Below, in pieces: positions 42,068 through 54,619 of a DNA stretch of 64,000 bases (the stretch's first letter is position 1; every line of letters begins with the position of its first letter). The translations under genes and the position numbers were made by a program. The notes beneath the pieces were generated by a model. That model did no database searches. It saw only the letters and a list, made by a program, of their open reading frames with translations, and was not told the origin of the DNA. Location of the stretch: positions 9,822,501 through 9,886,500 of the forward strand of contig NC_069669.1 in assembly GCF_027244095.1 (NCBI RefSeq), written 5' to 3'. This stretch comes from Hemicordylus capensis (lineage: Eukaryota > Chordata > Lepidosauria > Squamata > Cordylidae).

Positions 42068-42262
42068 AATATTTATATTTATTTATTTATTATTTTTTAC
42101 ATTTATATCCCGCTCTTCCTCTGAGGAGCTTAGAGCGGTGTACATGCTGATTTTTATCCTCACGACAACCCTGTGAGGTAGGTTACGCCGAGAGATACAT
42201 CGGTGACTGGCCCAGAGTCACCTAGTGAGTTCCATGGTGGAATGGGGATTCGAACTTGGGTC
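42068..42262 (-). mobile_element. tRNA-derived SINE (squamate CAAATCC family)
   Basis: ATATCCCGCTCTTCCTCTGA, GACTGGCCCAGAGTCACC, GGGGATTCGAACTTGGGTC. The head is lost. Confidence 0.78.
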
Positions 42263-42554
42263 TTCCCTTATTCTGTTTATTACTGCTGTTGCAGCACGCT
42301 TGCTTCCTTTTGCTAGTTGTGATGCGGTATATCACTCCCCGATGTCTGTTATCCCTGGGATGGACTCTGGGATGGGGGGTGACATCATTATCCCACATCA
42401 AGGCTGGCAAAGGGAAGCAAGCTGACCGTGATGGCAGCAGTGAGCAGGGGCTGAGGTGCCAGTGGCGAGTGGGCAGAGGGGAGTGAATGGCGGGTGAGGA
42501 CAGCAGCTCCCCCTGGTGGCTCATGTGAAGAGCACATGGTCACTCAACAGTAGA

Positions 42555-42860
42555 TCTGTTCCTCCTCCTCCTCCTCCTCTCCTCCTCCTCCTCCAAATAT
42601 TTATATACTGCTTTCAAGAAAAGTTTCCAAAGTGGCTTACATAGAGATTTAATTAATTAATTAATGAGATGGTTCCCTGTCCCCAAAGGACTCACAGTCT
42701 AAAAAGAAACATAAAATAAACACCAACTACAGCCGCTGGAGGTATGTCCATGTGAACTCACATGTGAGGGATGCTGTGCTGGGGTTGGAGAGGACCAGTT
42801 TCCCCCCCCTAAATATAAGAGAATCACCACTTTAAAAAGGTGCCTCCTTGCCCAAAAACA
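42555..42860 (-). repeat. (TCC)n run and L2-like LINE 3' end
   Basis: A CTC/TCC run (42555-42593) is followed by the minus orientation of the LINE end seen at 10490-10738. Confidence 0.6.
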
Positions 42861-43021
42861 GCTGGGGGGCCCTAAACTGAGCAGGCCTGCTCTAAGATCA
42901 AGCAAAAGGGAAAAACTGAAAATCACATAAATGAAACCAATTATCCCCAGAATTAAAACCAAACATTAAAACAGTTAAACATTTTAAACAACCATTTAAA
43001 ACAGCAGGAGCAACCACAATG

Positions 43022-43430
43022 TCATATTTACCCAAATCAGAGATGACTCTGAATTTAAGAAGGCCCCCCTTAAAAAGCAGAGGTTAAATACAGGTTATGC
43101 CTACATTTACTCAAAAGGAACAGGACTTTCTTAAACTCATGATTTCTAATACTGGGAAAACCTAGTCTTCCATTCAGGTAAATTAAGTAAAAATCACAGC
43201 TGATAATAAAATCAATTAATAATAATAACAATAACAATAATAATAAACAAACCAGTCAATAACACTTGTCTGACTGTGTAAACAACCAACCAACAACAAC
43301 AACAATAATAAACACAACTTTATTTGTTAGCCGCCGCATAAAAATTGTTCTCTGGGCGGCTGATCAAAGGCTTGATAAAATAAATACATCTTCAACACTC
43401 CTTTAAAAAACTGCTAGAGATGTGGGAGAT
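43022..43430. repeat. Family T element, AAT/AAC-rich run, LINE tail
   Basis: 43022-43188 is a family T copy. 43200-43310 is AAT/AAC-rich. 43315-43390 is a LINE end with AATTGTTCTCTGGGCGGCTG. Confidence 0.5.
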
Positions 43431-43439
43431 CTTACAACC

Positions 43440-44350
43440 TTGTGTGGTGTGTCTGGCCTATGGGATGGGACAGGACAGGACAGATGGCCCTCATGAGATT
43501 GGCCCTGTCCAGTAGCAGCCAAGATATTTTGTTCCTATTCTGATCCGGGTCAAGTTGGTGCCTCCGCCAAGGGAGGGATACAGGAGGGGTACAGTCCTTG
43601 GACAGCTCCAAAGAAAAAGGGGTTCAGGACCTCTGACAGCTCCAAGGAGGCAGTCAAAAGAGCTGGATGCAGCAGGCATGAGATAGATGTTGCTCCAGCA
43701 GATGCTTGGCACTGACTGCTGGTTTTTATAGCTGCTGCCCAAGTAGAGTGGATTGACCTCACTCATTTTCTCAGGGGCCTTATTTGATTTCCTAAGCACT
43801 GGCTCTGGTGGTGCTGGGGGACCTCTGCCTTGACTGGCAGGATTCCTGTTGCACCAGCTGCCTCACAGACCCTCCCTCCACCTGTTTGCTTCACCTACTG
43901 TATTTCCAGAATTCAGGAAGGGAAATCACCCTCCAGGGATGCTCTGTTACCAGCTTGTGTCTGGGTATTTAATTTATTTTCTCTCACTGGTCCATGGTGT
44001 GCAGACCATGTGTGAGCAAGGTCCTGTTCTTCAGGGATTTTCTTTTCTTTTCTGCTGTTTCTATGGACTGTTGCCCAGGGTGACCTCAGCTGCTGGGAAT
44101 TTCTATGCCCTAATTGGTTTTGCTCCTGGAAGAATGGGAAGGGTATCTTTTCATCGCCTTGCAGTGTGGATTCCTCAGTGGTTTGTGCGATTCAAGGAGG
44201 AACTGCATGGGGCAAAAATTGGGGTTTCCAGAAATGAAGGGGAACACGACTGCCAGATGTTAATCAGGACGCAAATGCAGGAGCTAGATGGGAAGCGTAT
44301 TTGCATGGGAGTATCAGCAGGACGGAGAAGGCTGCTGTTTAACCCCAGGA
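43440..44350. other. Unassigned, 181-codon open frame
   Basis: A plus frame (43849-44394) runs into a SINE at its end and shows no domain. The sequence looks unique. Confidence 0.3.
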
Positions 44351-44352
44351 AT

Positions 44353-44692
44353 ATAGGAAGCTGCCTTATTCGGAGTCACTCTTGGTCCGTCTAGATCAGT
44401 ATTGTCTATACCAGGCTTCACCAACCTGAGGCCCTCCAGATGTTGCTGAACTACAACTCTCAGCATCCCTAGCCACAATTTATTGTGGCTGGGTATGCTG
44501 GGAGTTGTAGTTCAGCAACATCAGGAGGGCCGCAGGTTGGGGAAGCCTGGTCTACACTGATTGGCAGCAGCTCTCCAAGGTTTCAGGCTGGAGCCTTTCC
44601 CCACCCTACCTGGAGATGCTGCCATGGTTGAACCTGGGACCTTCTGCATACAAGCAGATGCTCTGCCACTGAGCTACGGCCTCATCTGTTGA
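44353..44692 (-). mobile_element. tRNA-Ala-like SINE holding a hAT miniature
   Basis: The SINE is interrupted at 44412-44549 by an element with ends CAGGCTTCACCAACC and GGTTGGGGAAGCCTG, flanked by gtctatac and gtctacac (7/8). Confidence 0.85.
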
Positions 44693-44699
44693 TCGGTGG

Positions 44700-45775
44700 C
44701 ACAGTTCAACCACAGTTGATTGGTGGCATACCAGACCCAGCCTAGTTGGCAGCTGTGTGAGGCCTCAGCACAGGCTTAGCCACCAATGGGGCCGCCATCT
44801 TGCTTCATGGCGACGACAAGCCGAGTGTCTCTTAAGGCCTAGCCGTTCTTGTCAGCTTCTTGCTATTGTGGAGGTGTGGAATTCAGTGAGTGGGTGAGAA
44901 ATAGTGGTGTCTCAGAGGAATATAAGCACGTAGTCTGAAGCACAAAGAGAAGCAATGGCCACTGTCCACTCCCCGCAAGTTGGAAACCAGCTTCTTTTCA
45001 GTCTTGAATGCCTGAATACCCCACACTTTACCTCCAGTCTCTGCTTGAGACTGAGGCTGGAGATAAAAGTATGTTGCCATGTTGAGACGGGGTATAGATA
45101 AAGTTTCCAACTCTAAAGCTAATCCTGGAGGGGTTTCCCCCAATATTTGTTCATCCAGGCTTCTAATTAGACTTCTAGCATTGATCACTTTTAAAAATTT
45201 TTTAAAATGGTTTCAATGTTGTTTTGATCGGTGTTGTTTTATTGTAAAGACATGAGAGAGACATGAGTTTGGGGTGGTATATAAATAATTTATACTAAAT
45301 ATTTTTGCAATACCGAGCTATTAAAATCTTCACGATTGCTTGCATTGGTCATCTGGAGACTGAATGTGATTGCCGGACACTCAAGGACTGAGAGCCTTAG
45401 GCTACCCCTCTGGAATTTGCATCAACACAGAAATAACCTCAGCATACAGCGTTACTCACTCTGACCGGTGCTAGTCCTGAAGATTTGGCCCCAAACATAT
45501 CTTCTAGTACTTTCCATATGATCAAATTTCCAGGATTCCTTTCAAGGGTTACTTGGCCTCCAGGCCAATCCTGGAGTTTGACAACCCATGGAGGCCATGT
45601 GCTCTCACCTTCTGCCGACTCTGTCCATGATGTGTGGAAGAATGGCTGCTGTTAGAGGGGCTCTCCGATCCAGCCTGTGGAAATTTTCCATCGCCCCAGT
45701 GGAGAGCATTAACGGCCGAGGAAATGACTCACCAAGAACCTACGGGAAAAGGGGCTGTAAGTGTTCCCTACAGGA
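44700..45775. other. No gene or clear repeat recognised
   Basis: Includes a LINE-tail-like end near 45180-45300 (GGTGGTATATAAATAA). Otherwise unassigned. Confidence 0.3.
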
Positions 45776-46076
45776 GAGGAGAGCTGGTCTGGTGGTAGCC
45801 AGCATGACTTGTCCCCTTAGCTAAGCAGGGTCTGCCCTGGTTGCATATGAATGGGAGACTCCATGTGTGAGCACTGTAAGAGATTCCCCACCAGGGATGG
45901 GGCCGCTCTGGGAAGAGCAGAAGGTTCCAAATTCCCTCCCTGGCTGCATCTCCAAGATAGGGCGGAGAGAGATTCCTGCCTGCTACCTTCGAGAAGCCAT
46001 TGCCAGTCTGTGTAGACAATACTGAGCTAGATGGACCAAGGGTCTGACTCAGTATATGGCAGCTTCCTATGTTCCT
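45776..46076 (+). mobile_element. 5S rRNA-tRNA composite SINE
   Basis: A good copy with GCTAAGCAGGGTCTGCCCTG and ATGAATGGGAGACTCC; the segment before it (45695-45780) repeats sequence found before the SINE at 19820-19884. Confidence 0.87.
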
Positions 46077-46079
46077 ACT

Positions 46080-46990
46080 GTGTGAAAATGCTGGGGTCCC
46101 ATTTGGGAATGGCCGATAGCCACTTGTTGGAAAGCCATCCAGCTTTCTGGGAACGGGAGCCTCTGAGGCCTAACGGGAAGGGAATGACATTCCCCCAGCC
46201 ACATTACAGGATTTCCCCTGCACCTCCGTAGTCATGTTCAGGGAAACGGTGGAGTAATGCGAAGGAGAAAGCTTCAAATAAAGGGACGGATTCATTAGGA
46301 GAGATAAAGGGGGCGGGGGGAGAAACAGGGACAAAGGATGGGTGGGAATTTGGGAGCATATAAGCATATAAGCATCGGTGCCAGATCTCTGTGTTTGGCT
46401 GGGAAAATCATGTTTAACAAGGCAACACAATGAGGCCTTGTGGTTCGAGGCGTATGACAGAAATAAGGCCTGACAGCCTCTCGGGTGGGAGTCTCTACGG
46501 CCTTCCTCTCTCGCCAGCCGCTCCCCCCCAAGCTATGTCAGCAATGCAACCCTCCCCTACCCCCAGCGTCCCCCCGACCCTTCCGTACACTCCTTCCCCA
46601 GGCCCATGGCAACACAGGACGCCAACTCTGCGTGAGCACAGATGCAAATGCAAGCATTGGATTTCAGTTTAAGTGGCTCAAGATGGCGAGCTCTTCCCCA
46701 TGCACAGAGGTTGCCTAAATATGCCATCCACGTCTCTCTCTCTCTCGAGAAGCTCTGCAATGAAACATTGCAATGTATCTGTGGGTACAGTGACAAGCAA
46801 CCCTGGACATAGGGGGCGGCTGCCATAAAAGTGGCACTCTAGCATGATGTATGGGCCTTCTTTCTCTGCAAACTTGTAGGATCACTTCCCCTGTGTCCTC
46901 CTGACTTCATCGTGTTGTGCAATTTCTGCCTATGTTCCATATCAGTGGTTGCTACTGGCGAGGGAGGGTCCAGGGAGAACTTGGTCCAGG
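46080..46990. other. Unassigned unique sequence
   Basis: Short overlapping frames on both strands, none with a domain. Confidence 0.3.
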
Positions 46991-46997
46991 GGATGGT

Positions 46998-47218
46998 GAA
47001 TTATTTGATTTATTTTTACATTTATAGTCCACTCTTCCTCCAGGGAGCCCAGAGCAGTGTGCATGGTTATGTTTATCCTCACAACAACCCTGTGAGGTAG
47101 GTTAGGTTGAGAGAGAAGTGACTGGCCTAGAGTCACCCAGTGAGGTTCATGGTTGAGCGGGGGCTTGAACTCGGGTCTCCTCAGTCCTTGTCCAAAATTC
47201 TAACCACGACACCATGAT
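46998..47218 (-). mobile_element. tRNA-derived SINE (squamate CAAATCC family)
   Basis: CACTCTTCCTCCAGGGAGCC, GAGTCACCCAGTGAGGTTCA, CTTGAACTCGGGTCTCC. Confidence 0.82.
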
Positions 47219-47299
47219 GATTTGGGTGGCAGCCCCGAGTTAGACATACTGGCTGCATTTGCACAAAATGTGGACCCGCAGGTCCAGTGGACCTGTGGT

Positions 47300-47525
47300 T
47301 AAGAACATAAGTACAGCCCTGCTGGATCAGGCCCCAAGGCCCATCTAGTCCACCATCCTATTTCCCACAGTGGCCCACCAGATGCCTCTGAGAAACTCAC
47401 AGGCAAGGGATGAGGGTTTGCCCTCTCTCCCACTGTTGCTCCCCTGACACTGATATTGAGAGGCATCTTGCCTCTGAGGCTGGAGGTGGCCTATAGCCAA
47501 CAGACTAGTAGCCAATAAGGTTCCG
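47300..47525 (-). mobile_element. CR1 LINE 3' end
   Basis: CAGCCCTGCTGGATCAGGCC and TTGCCTCTGAGGCTGGAGGT, the same end as at 16.3 kb. Confidence 0.8.
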
Positions 47526-47929
47526 CTCCCCTCCTCCTGTCCACATTCATACATAACAGAGGGAGCAGGGGAAACTGGCTGTGAGGGCTCCCTTCTTGAT
47601 GGGCTTCCTCCCTCAACTCTGGTTGCAGCAGAGTGGGACTGCAGTGCAGTGTTAGGATGTAATGCTGGCACCGCTAAACTGGAGTTAGAAGCAAGAACGA
47701 AACCCACTCCAAACTGAAAGGTACAAACCGGAGCCTCAGGAGGGAAACCTTGGATAGATTTGTGCTAGCTGGTCAGATTCGGGTCCAAAACAAATCATCC
47801 AGATTTCAGACCTGGAAAATGTGTAGATTCAGACCTCAATTTTGTGGCGATCTGTCTTGCTGTCTCCACTTTGTTTCAGGAATTTTATTTTATTTTAAAT
47901 CTCGCCCTCCCAAGCTTCAGATTGGTGAC

Positions 47930-48466
47930 TAACAGTGTGCAACGATTGGCTGGCGATTCTCCCCTGGTTCCAGATTGGCTTGTTTCCATTCAAATCTTGT
48001 GTTGCCAGGGGTGACTGACCCCACATTGGCTAGGGGAAGGGTCAAAGAAGGGTCAAGGGTCAAGGGAGTTTGAAGGAGGGATTTTCAAATGTACTTAAGG
48101 AGGCAGGCAGCCACCATGCTGCCTTTCTGCCTCATGGGAGGAGAGAGAGAGAAGCTTTGCTTTGCTTGCCTGCTTCCTGGAATGGATTCTATGTTTTTTG
48201 TTCCTGCTTTCCTGATTGAGGAAAAGAGAAGATAATTTTTTTCTCATCCCTTTCCTGCTGCTGAGAGAATCACTGCCTGTGCCTGCTGTCTGTGCAAATC
48301 GATTTGGATACTAAACAATTTGTACCCAAATCTACCTGTTTCGGGGATTTGTGGACAAAACAAATTGACCCTGTGCTAGCTGGCCGGATTCGGACTCAAA
48401 ACAAATTGGGGGTGATTCAATTCAGGTACAAATTGAATAGAAAAAAATGATTCATGCACATCCCTA
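47930..48466. mobile_element. hAT-like element of the TAGGGGTGTGCA family, left end uncertain
   Basis: The right end is TGCACATCCCTA. The best left candidate is TAACAGTGTGCA, but the flanking 8-mers do not match. Confidence 0.45.
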
Positions 48467-48769
48467 GTTCTCATGACCGGAGAATCAGGGTAGGAGAGCT
48501 CTCTTCTCCTCCACCCTCAGTTCAGTTCTGGGTACAAATGTTGGGTAGCTCTTCTGGAAGCAACCTGGGCTGGAAGGAAATGTGTGAGTCCTGACAATCG
48601 TGCAAATCTGGATAGCCCACCTCCTATCCTGATTTAACTGATGTGAGAACCAACCTACTAGCTCCCAGCCCTGGGATAGGTGTTTGGTTCTGCAGATGTT
48701 GCTGAACTAAAACTCCCATAATCCCCAGCTATAATAAATTGTGGCTGGGGGTGATGGGAGTTATTTATT

Positions 48770-49340
48770 AATAAATAATAATAACAAACATATTTATACC
48801 TCACCCCTTCAGTGCGCTACTGTTTGGGGCAGTTTACGTCATTAATAAAATAGATACAATATAGGATTGAAAATTAAGGTTAAAAAAAGTTAAAAGACCA
48901 GGCTAAAACCACAATGGCAAGTTTTAAAAATTGAAATTAAAAGTTATCAATAAAAAGTGAAACACTAAGAAACCTACGAGATATAAGCAGAGTATAAATA
49001 TTTAAAATCCTCTCTAAAAAGATGTGTCTTCAGTTATTTCTTAAAAAGATTGAGAGAGGGAGCATGGCAAAGCGCTTCCAGGAAGGCGGTCCAAATAGGG
49101 GAGTTCGTGGACCACATGCAGTCGCTCGGTCCAAATTCGGACTGAATCGCTGCTCTGTGAACTGGTTTGTCGGACTGACAGGCTGGTTAAACTGATGAAC
49201 CAGCTCAAACAGGTTCACAGCAGTTTGGGCCTGAATTGCCCAAACTGCCCAGTTTGTGATGGACTGGTTCGACTGTGAATCAGTATGTGCACAGCCCTAA
49301 TTCCAAAGTCGAGGGGCCACAACCGAAAAGGCCCTGTTTG
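48770..49340. repeat. LINE 3' tail interrupted by a hAT-like element
   Basis: An ATAATAATAACAAACATATT-type tail resumes at about 49300 with GAGGGGCCACAACCGAAAAG. Confidence 0.5.
49096..49299. mobile_element. hAT-like element of the TAGGGGTGTGCA family
   Basis: Ends TAGGGGAGTTCG and TGCACAGCCCTA. Flanks ggtccaaa and attccaaa match at 6 of 8 bases. Confidence 0.7.
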
Positions 49341-49344
49341 TTGT

Positions 49345-50860
49345 GATGCTACCATGGGCAGACGGAAAACGACCAGTGCTGAGCTCCTCAGAAGGGGGGC
49401 ATGATCAAAATGTGCTCGTAAATAAAATTCTGAAAGCTAAGAAAGAGTGGCAATTGGTCAGTTATTTATTATTGCAATTGTTTTTGTACTGCAGTGTGAG
49501 TGTGTGTATGAACATTCGCACCTCATTGGAATTTTCCGCCTCAGGTGATAAAATTAATGCTCTGGTCTCATCTTTGGTCAATACACATTCCAGCTCTTGT
49601 TAAATTATTCTGCTGCGGCTGCTTCCCAAGACAAAGAAATGTTTAGTTGAACATCTTCCAGATTTTTCTAGTACTGCATTAGTTTTGCTGGAAGACCACT
49701 TTGTGGGTGGTGGGGGCGGGAGGCAAAATCCACCAGTGAGAAAAATCATTATAATCCAAGCATGAGTTACTAAAAACTCTGATGTATCTTTTTAATATAA
49801 CCCCCCTCAAAAGACAAATAAAAGATTAAAAAAGAACACATAACAGAAAAATAAATCTCACTGTTACAAGCGATGTAGAGTAAGATTTGTCTTTTGACCT
49901 GTGCACAGACATGAACAATATGTACAAAAACTATATTTAAAATATTACAGATCTGCTCAGCATTTTCTTCAAAAAAAATCACCACTACTGGCCAAAATAT
50001 ACCTGGCAGTGTCTTTCTAGCTGTGGAGGTTCACTTTATATTAACAGTTCACTTTTTAAAAAAGAAAATGAAAGAAAGAAACCACACATACATATAAACA
50101 TCACAATAAAATTTAGACTTAAAAAAACAAAATAATAAATTTGGTATCGTTATAACTTTAGTGCACATCTGATACTCCTCTATCCTCATGTATATTTTAA
50201 AAGAAATCCTGGACTGAGAAGTAACTTAAGGGTTTGTTTACATTGAGATTTGTTGTGGTTTTAAGTTAAACTGGATTAATATAACACTGATTTATGGTCA
50301 TATGTGGGCACAGTTAGAGTACAATCCTGTGCATGTTTATGTGAAGTAAACTCCACTGAGTTCAATGAGGCTTACTCCCAAGTAAGTATGCAAAGGATTG
50401 CAGCCTTGGGCTAATTTTTTGAGCGATGCTTAAACTGGTTCCTGCATATCTCATAGCTATAATTTGAATGTTTAACCTACATTCTCTGGAATGTACATAG
50501 AAAATGTGGATGGGTAAGAATTTAAGACTGGCTCCCTTCTGTTGTCTATCCTGCCTTACATGAACAGGCAGCACATTCCAGACAAAAAGGGGGTTTTCAC
50601 TACTGCTTGGGAAATCGGCTTTCATTTGGTGTAAAGACTTGCCTCCATGAGGTTTCTATACAGATCAACTGGCCTACATCAAGGGGCTTGCAAACAGAAT
50701 CTGAATCCCTGAATAACTGACTGGCTTTTCTATACAAATCAATTTAGAAATGATTCTTATTTTACCTCTGAAAGATGCAGGCACGTTCTTGAGCAATGTT
50801 ACTCAACCGTTTGATAGCTGGGTCACAGGATTTGTCCCTAGATTAGTACTGGAAGTATAA
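49345..50860. other. AT-rich region, nothing recognised
   Basis: Long A/T-rich sequence without a repeat I can name; no coding signal on either strand. Confidence 0.3.
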
Positions 50861-50864
50861 TTTG

Positions 50865-51191
50865 TAGAGATGTGCACAAAACAATTTTTTCGCTTAATTT
50901 TGAATTTGAATCGAATTTTGAAAATTCATTCAAATTTCAATCTGGTCTGAAAATTCAATTTGAATCTGAATCAATTTGACCCTGTTTTGACACCTTTTAA
51001 AAACCAATCAGGGGGCCTAAATGATTTTGTAAATGTGCCAAATGGCTGTCAAATCGAATTTGAATCAAATTTTGAAAATTTGATTCGAATTAAATTGCCC
51101 CTTTAAGGGGCGATTCAATTTGAGTTTTGGATCACTTGGATCACGATTCAAGACAAATCGATTCAAATTCGCATTAATTTTCACATCCCTA
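50865..51191. mobile_element. hAT-like element with exact target duplication
   Basis: Left end TAGAGATGTGCA; the right end reads TAGGGATGTGAA on the minus strand. ATAATTTG lies at 50857-50864 and 51192-51199. The interior is rich in AAATTTGAATC motifs. Confidence 0.9.
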
Positions 51192-51199
51192 ATAATTTG

Positions 51200-52310
51200 C
51201 TTTTATACTAAAAAAAAAGATACACATATATTTTCTCAGTCAGCTCCTGACAATGGGCCTGAATCATCCTAACGATAGCTGGATTGCCACATTAACATTG
51301 ACTCCTGATGTCCCATTGTCCCCTTTGCCTAGGTGGTCAGGGCATATAATAATTATTCTTGGATTCCCCATGCTTGTTGTCCATAGTGTGGAGTACAGTG
51401 GGGAATTCCACAACATCCTTACTCTCTCATTTGGGATGATGGCACTAGCTATACGCAGTCGTATACATCCACTATACCGACTTAATCTTTCAAGGCTCTC
51501 TTGCAGATCACAGTTTGGCCACTACCTTTGTGCAGTTGTGTTGCATCTATAAATATCTGTGACAACACCATATTGGGACTGGAATGTGTGTATCCGCCTC
51601 CGAAAGAAGACGTGCAAGGGCAAAATGACAGAAGAGGCTCAAAAGCTAACACATTTTCTCTCACAGATAAAACACATGGATTACAATTCTGTTCTCCCTG
51701 ATCTTGACTTGTGGGAGATCTCCACAAGTGTACCTGTCCCTTCCACAAGCTTCTTCAAAAATGCCCCCTGGAGACAGATTTCATGAAATGGCTGCCCAAC
51801 TAAACCTGGGTAAAACTGACCCATTCAGTCAAATGTCCATGTCCACAAAATCATTGCACCGGCTATCATCCAGTTCATTCACAGCTTTGAGGCAGGAACT
51901 TTCCAAGCAATGGTGAAACTATAATTGGGCTGACGTGTTACAAGATCCACCTGAGAAAAGGGACCGTCGAGCTGAACTCACCAACCACCTCTCCCCGGAT
52001 CTCTGACCTTCAAGGAATCCTTTACGCATCATCCTGACTGCTGAGAAGAACCTCTGCACACGGCAAAAGGTTCAGCCATGGGTGAGTGGCCAGCCATTTT
52101 GGGTTTCCCTGTCACCCATATAAAGTTGGGACTTGGAGCACGAGAGCTGAAAAAATCCAGCTTAGGTTGCCTTTTTAATGACACCAGCATCTGTGAAGAT
52201 GGGAAGGCAGGCCACATGATCAAGAATAGGGTAGGAGAAGTGTTTCGGGAACTGCCCATGCTCCCGATTTTTGATCATCTGCAAGGGAAAAACAAGGTAA
52301 GAGACACTGA
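51200..52310. other. Unassigned segment with several short frames
   Basis: Consecutive plus frames (51501-51701, 51559-51786, 51704-51916, 52078-52344) resemble degraded coding DNA, for example TEEAQKLTHFLSQIKHMDY. I recognise no family; it may be an old retrocopy or transposon remnant. Confidence 0.3.
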
Positions 52311-52316
52311 ATATTT

Positions 52317-52632
52317 AGAAACATTGGAAACTGCCTTATACTGAGTCAGACCATTGGTCCATCTAGCTCAGTATTGACAGACTGGCAGCGGGCGGCTTCT
52401 CCAAGGTTGCAGGCAGGAGTCTCTCTCTATCTTGGAGATGCCAGGGAGGGAGCTTGGGACCTTCTGCCTTCAAGCATGGAGGTGATCTTCCCAGAACAGC
52501 CCCATCCCCTAAGGGGAAGATCTTACAGTGCTCACATATGTAGTCTCCCATTCACGTGCAAACCAGGGTATATCCTGCTTAGCAAAGGGGACAGTTCATG
52601 CTTGCTACCACAAGACCAGCTCTCCTCCCTAG
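52317..52632 (-). mobile_element. 5S rRNA-tRNA composite SINE
   Basis: Minus orientation from GGAAACTGCC to ACCACAAGACCAGCTCTCC. Confidence 0.85.
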
Positions 52633-53330
52633 ACCAGCTCTCCTTTATTTCTCTATGTAAACTGGTTCTTGGGAGTGGTTTATTTTTATTTCTCTGTGTA
52701 AACCATTTTTGGGAACTTTTGTTGAAAAGCGGAATATAAATATTCGTTGTCTTTGTCATCGACAGTGAAGGCCTGTTAAACAGAAGTTGCATTGGAAGGC
52801 TTTCCCTCCTATCTCATTCGGCAACTGGATACACCTGCTGGCCAGGACAGAGCCCTTGAATGCAGCTGCCATTTAACAGACGGCCTCTGTCAATGCCTTT
52901 CCTACCCGGTTCTTGATCAGGTGAATTGCCTTGCTATCTACGTGACCCAACGATTCCTTCGCAAAACCTCCAGCATGGTCAAGTGCTAGCAAGCTCTGGA
53001 AAAAGCGAAGTGGGTTAAAAGGCATTAAGAATTGTGAAAGTTAATTGAATATTGACTGGGGGTGCTTTCAAAGAGGAAAGATGTGTCACACGAGTAACGG
53101 AACTAAATGGAGACACTCAGGTTCCAGAGGGGGAAGCAATTGGGAACAGAGCCAGGAAGTCTGGAACAGGAAGTCTCAGGTAAGGTTACCTTCCTGTAGC
53201 TTGCTGAAAGTGGGCTTGTAAGAGCAGACCAAGACAGCATGATAAAAGAGAGTTCCCCTAACTTGATGTCTGCAAAAGCACTATTGCCATGAAACTGTTG
53301 CATGGGATGGCCGATAGGTATAGACTAGGG

Positions 53331-53524
53331 CCTGGTTCACAGAGTTATTCAAATCTAGGTTTAATATGGGTTACCAACATTAGTGTGACTGTGTGAACGC
53401 ACACCTAGGTGGGAAACTCAGATTGATCTCAGGTCGTAAATCACCTTAGTGTGGGTTCATACAATCACACCAGGGTCAGCAACCCACATTAAACTTCATT
53501 TGAACAAATGTGTGAACCAGGCCA
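53331..53524. mobile_element. Palindromic DNA element (family P), copy 3
   Basis: Ends GCCTGGTTCACA and TGTGAACCAGGC, with arms around GGGTTACCAACATTAGTGTG. Confidence 0.78.
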
Positions 53525-53544
53525 AGCTGTCTTGTCAGATATCT

Positions 53545-53756
53545 GTAAGATGTCTCAGGGGATAGGGCCACTCTGGGAAGAGCACCTGCATGCAGAAAGT
53601 TCAAAGTTCCCTTCCTGGCAGCATCTCCAAGACAGGACTGAGAAAGACTCCTGCCTGCAACCTTGGAGAAGCTGCTGCGAGTCTAGGTAGACAATACTGA
53701 GCTGGATGGACCAAGGGTCTGACTCAGTATAAGGCAGTTTCCTATGTTCCTCTGTT
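53545..53756 (+). mobile_element. SINE body
   Basis: The tRNA-like half and 3' end of the composite SINE, without the 5S head. Confidence 0.75.
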
Positions 53757-53904
53757 TTATAGAGGACGTTTGTCCTCCATTACTCATCTCCCTGTTGGGA
53801 AACTCATGATAATTTTCCAAGGAGCACCAAAGTTCCTCAGAATACAGATGGAAACAACTGGCCTAGGAGAAGATATCCTTTGAGGTCCTGACCATTAAAC
53901 AAAA

Positions 53905-54216
53905 GGAACATAGGAAGCTGCCATATACTGAGTCAGACTATTGGTCCATCTAGCTCAGTACTGACCACACTGATTGGCAGTGGCACGCCAAGGTTTCAGG
54001 AAGGAGACTCTCCCAGCCCCACCTGGAGATGCTTTCAGGGATTGAGTGTGGGACCTTTTCCATGCAAAACAGATGCTCCTCCACTGAGCTATGACCATCC
54101 CCTTAGATTATCTTACAGTGCTCACACATGTACTCCCACCCAAAAACAAACCAAGCTTGACCCTGCTTAGCAAAGGGGACAATTCATATTCACTACCACA
54201 AGACCAACTCTCCTCC
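53905..54216 (-). mobile_element. 5S rRNA-tRNA composite SINE
   Basis: Minus orientation, full length, ending ACAAGACCAACTCTCCTCC. A further fragment lies at 54518-54615. Confidence 0.85.
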
Positions 54217-54619
54217 CCGACCTTCTAAACATCTCTTGGATTTAGCAGCATGGTTTCCACGCAGAGCTGAGGACATTCTACTGTCACAACCAGGAGGGCA
54301 CACATTTCCCCCCGCCGAACTTTAGATTTCCTAGGAACCAGCTTGGGAAAGAGGGACAGAAGGAGGATAGCAGTGAGAGTAGAAACTGGATCCGATTCTT
54401 GCAAATATGTTCTGGTCCCCCCTCCCCCTGCCACATTGGTAAGGAACTGGAGACGATAGAAGAGGAGGTACCCAGATCCCATGCACAGCAGCAGCACACA
54501 AAAGAGGAGGAGAAAAGGAATCAGGAAGCTGCCTTTTACTGAGTCAGACCCTTGGTCCATCTATCTCAATACTGTCTGCACTGACTGGCAGCAGCTCTCC
54601 AAGATTTCATTCGGGGGTC

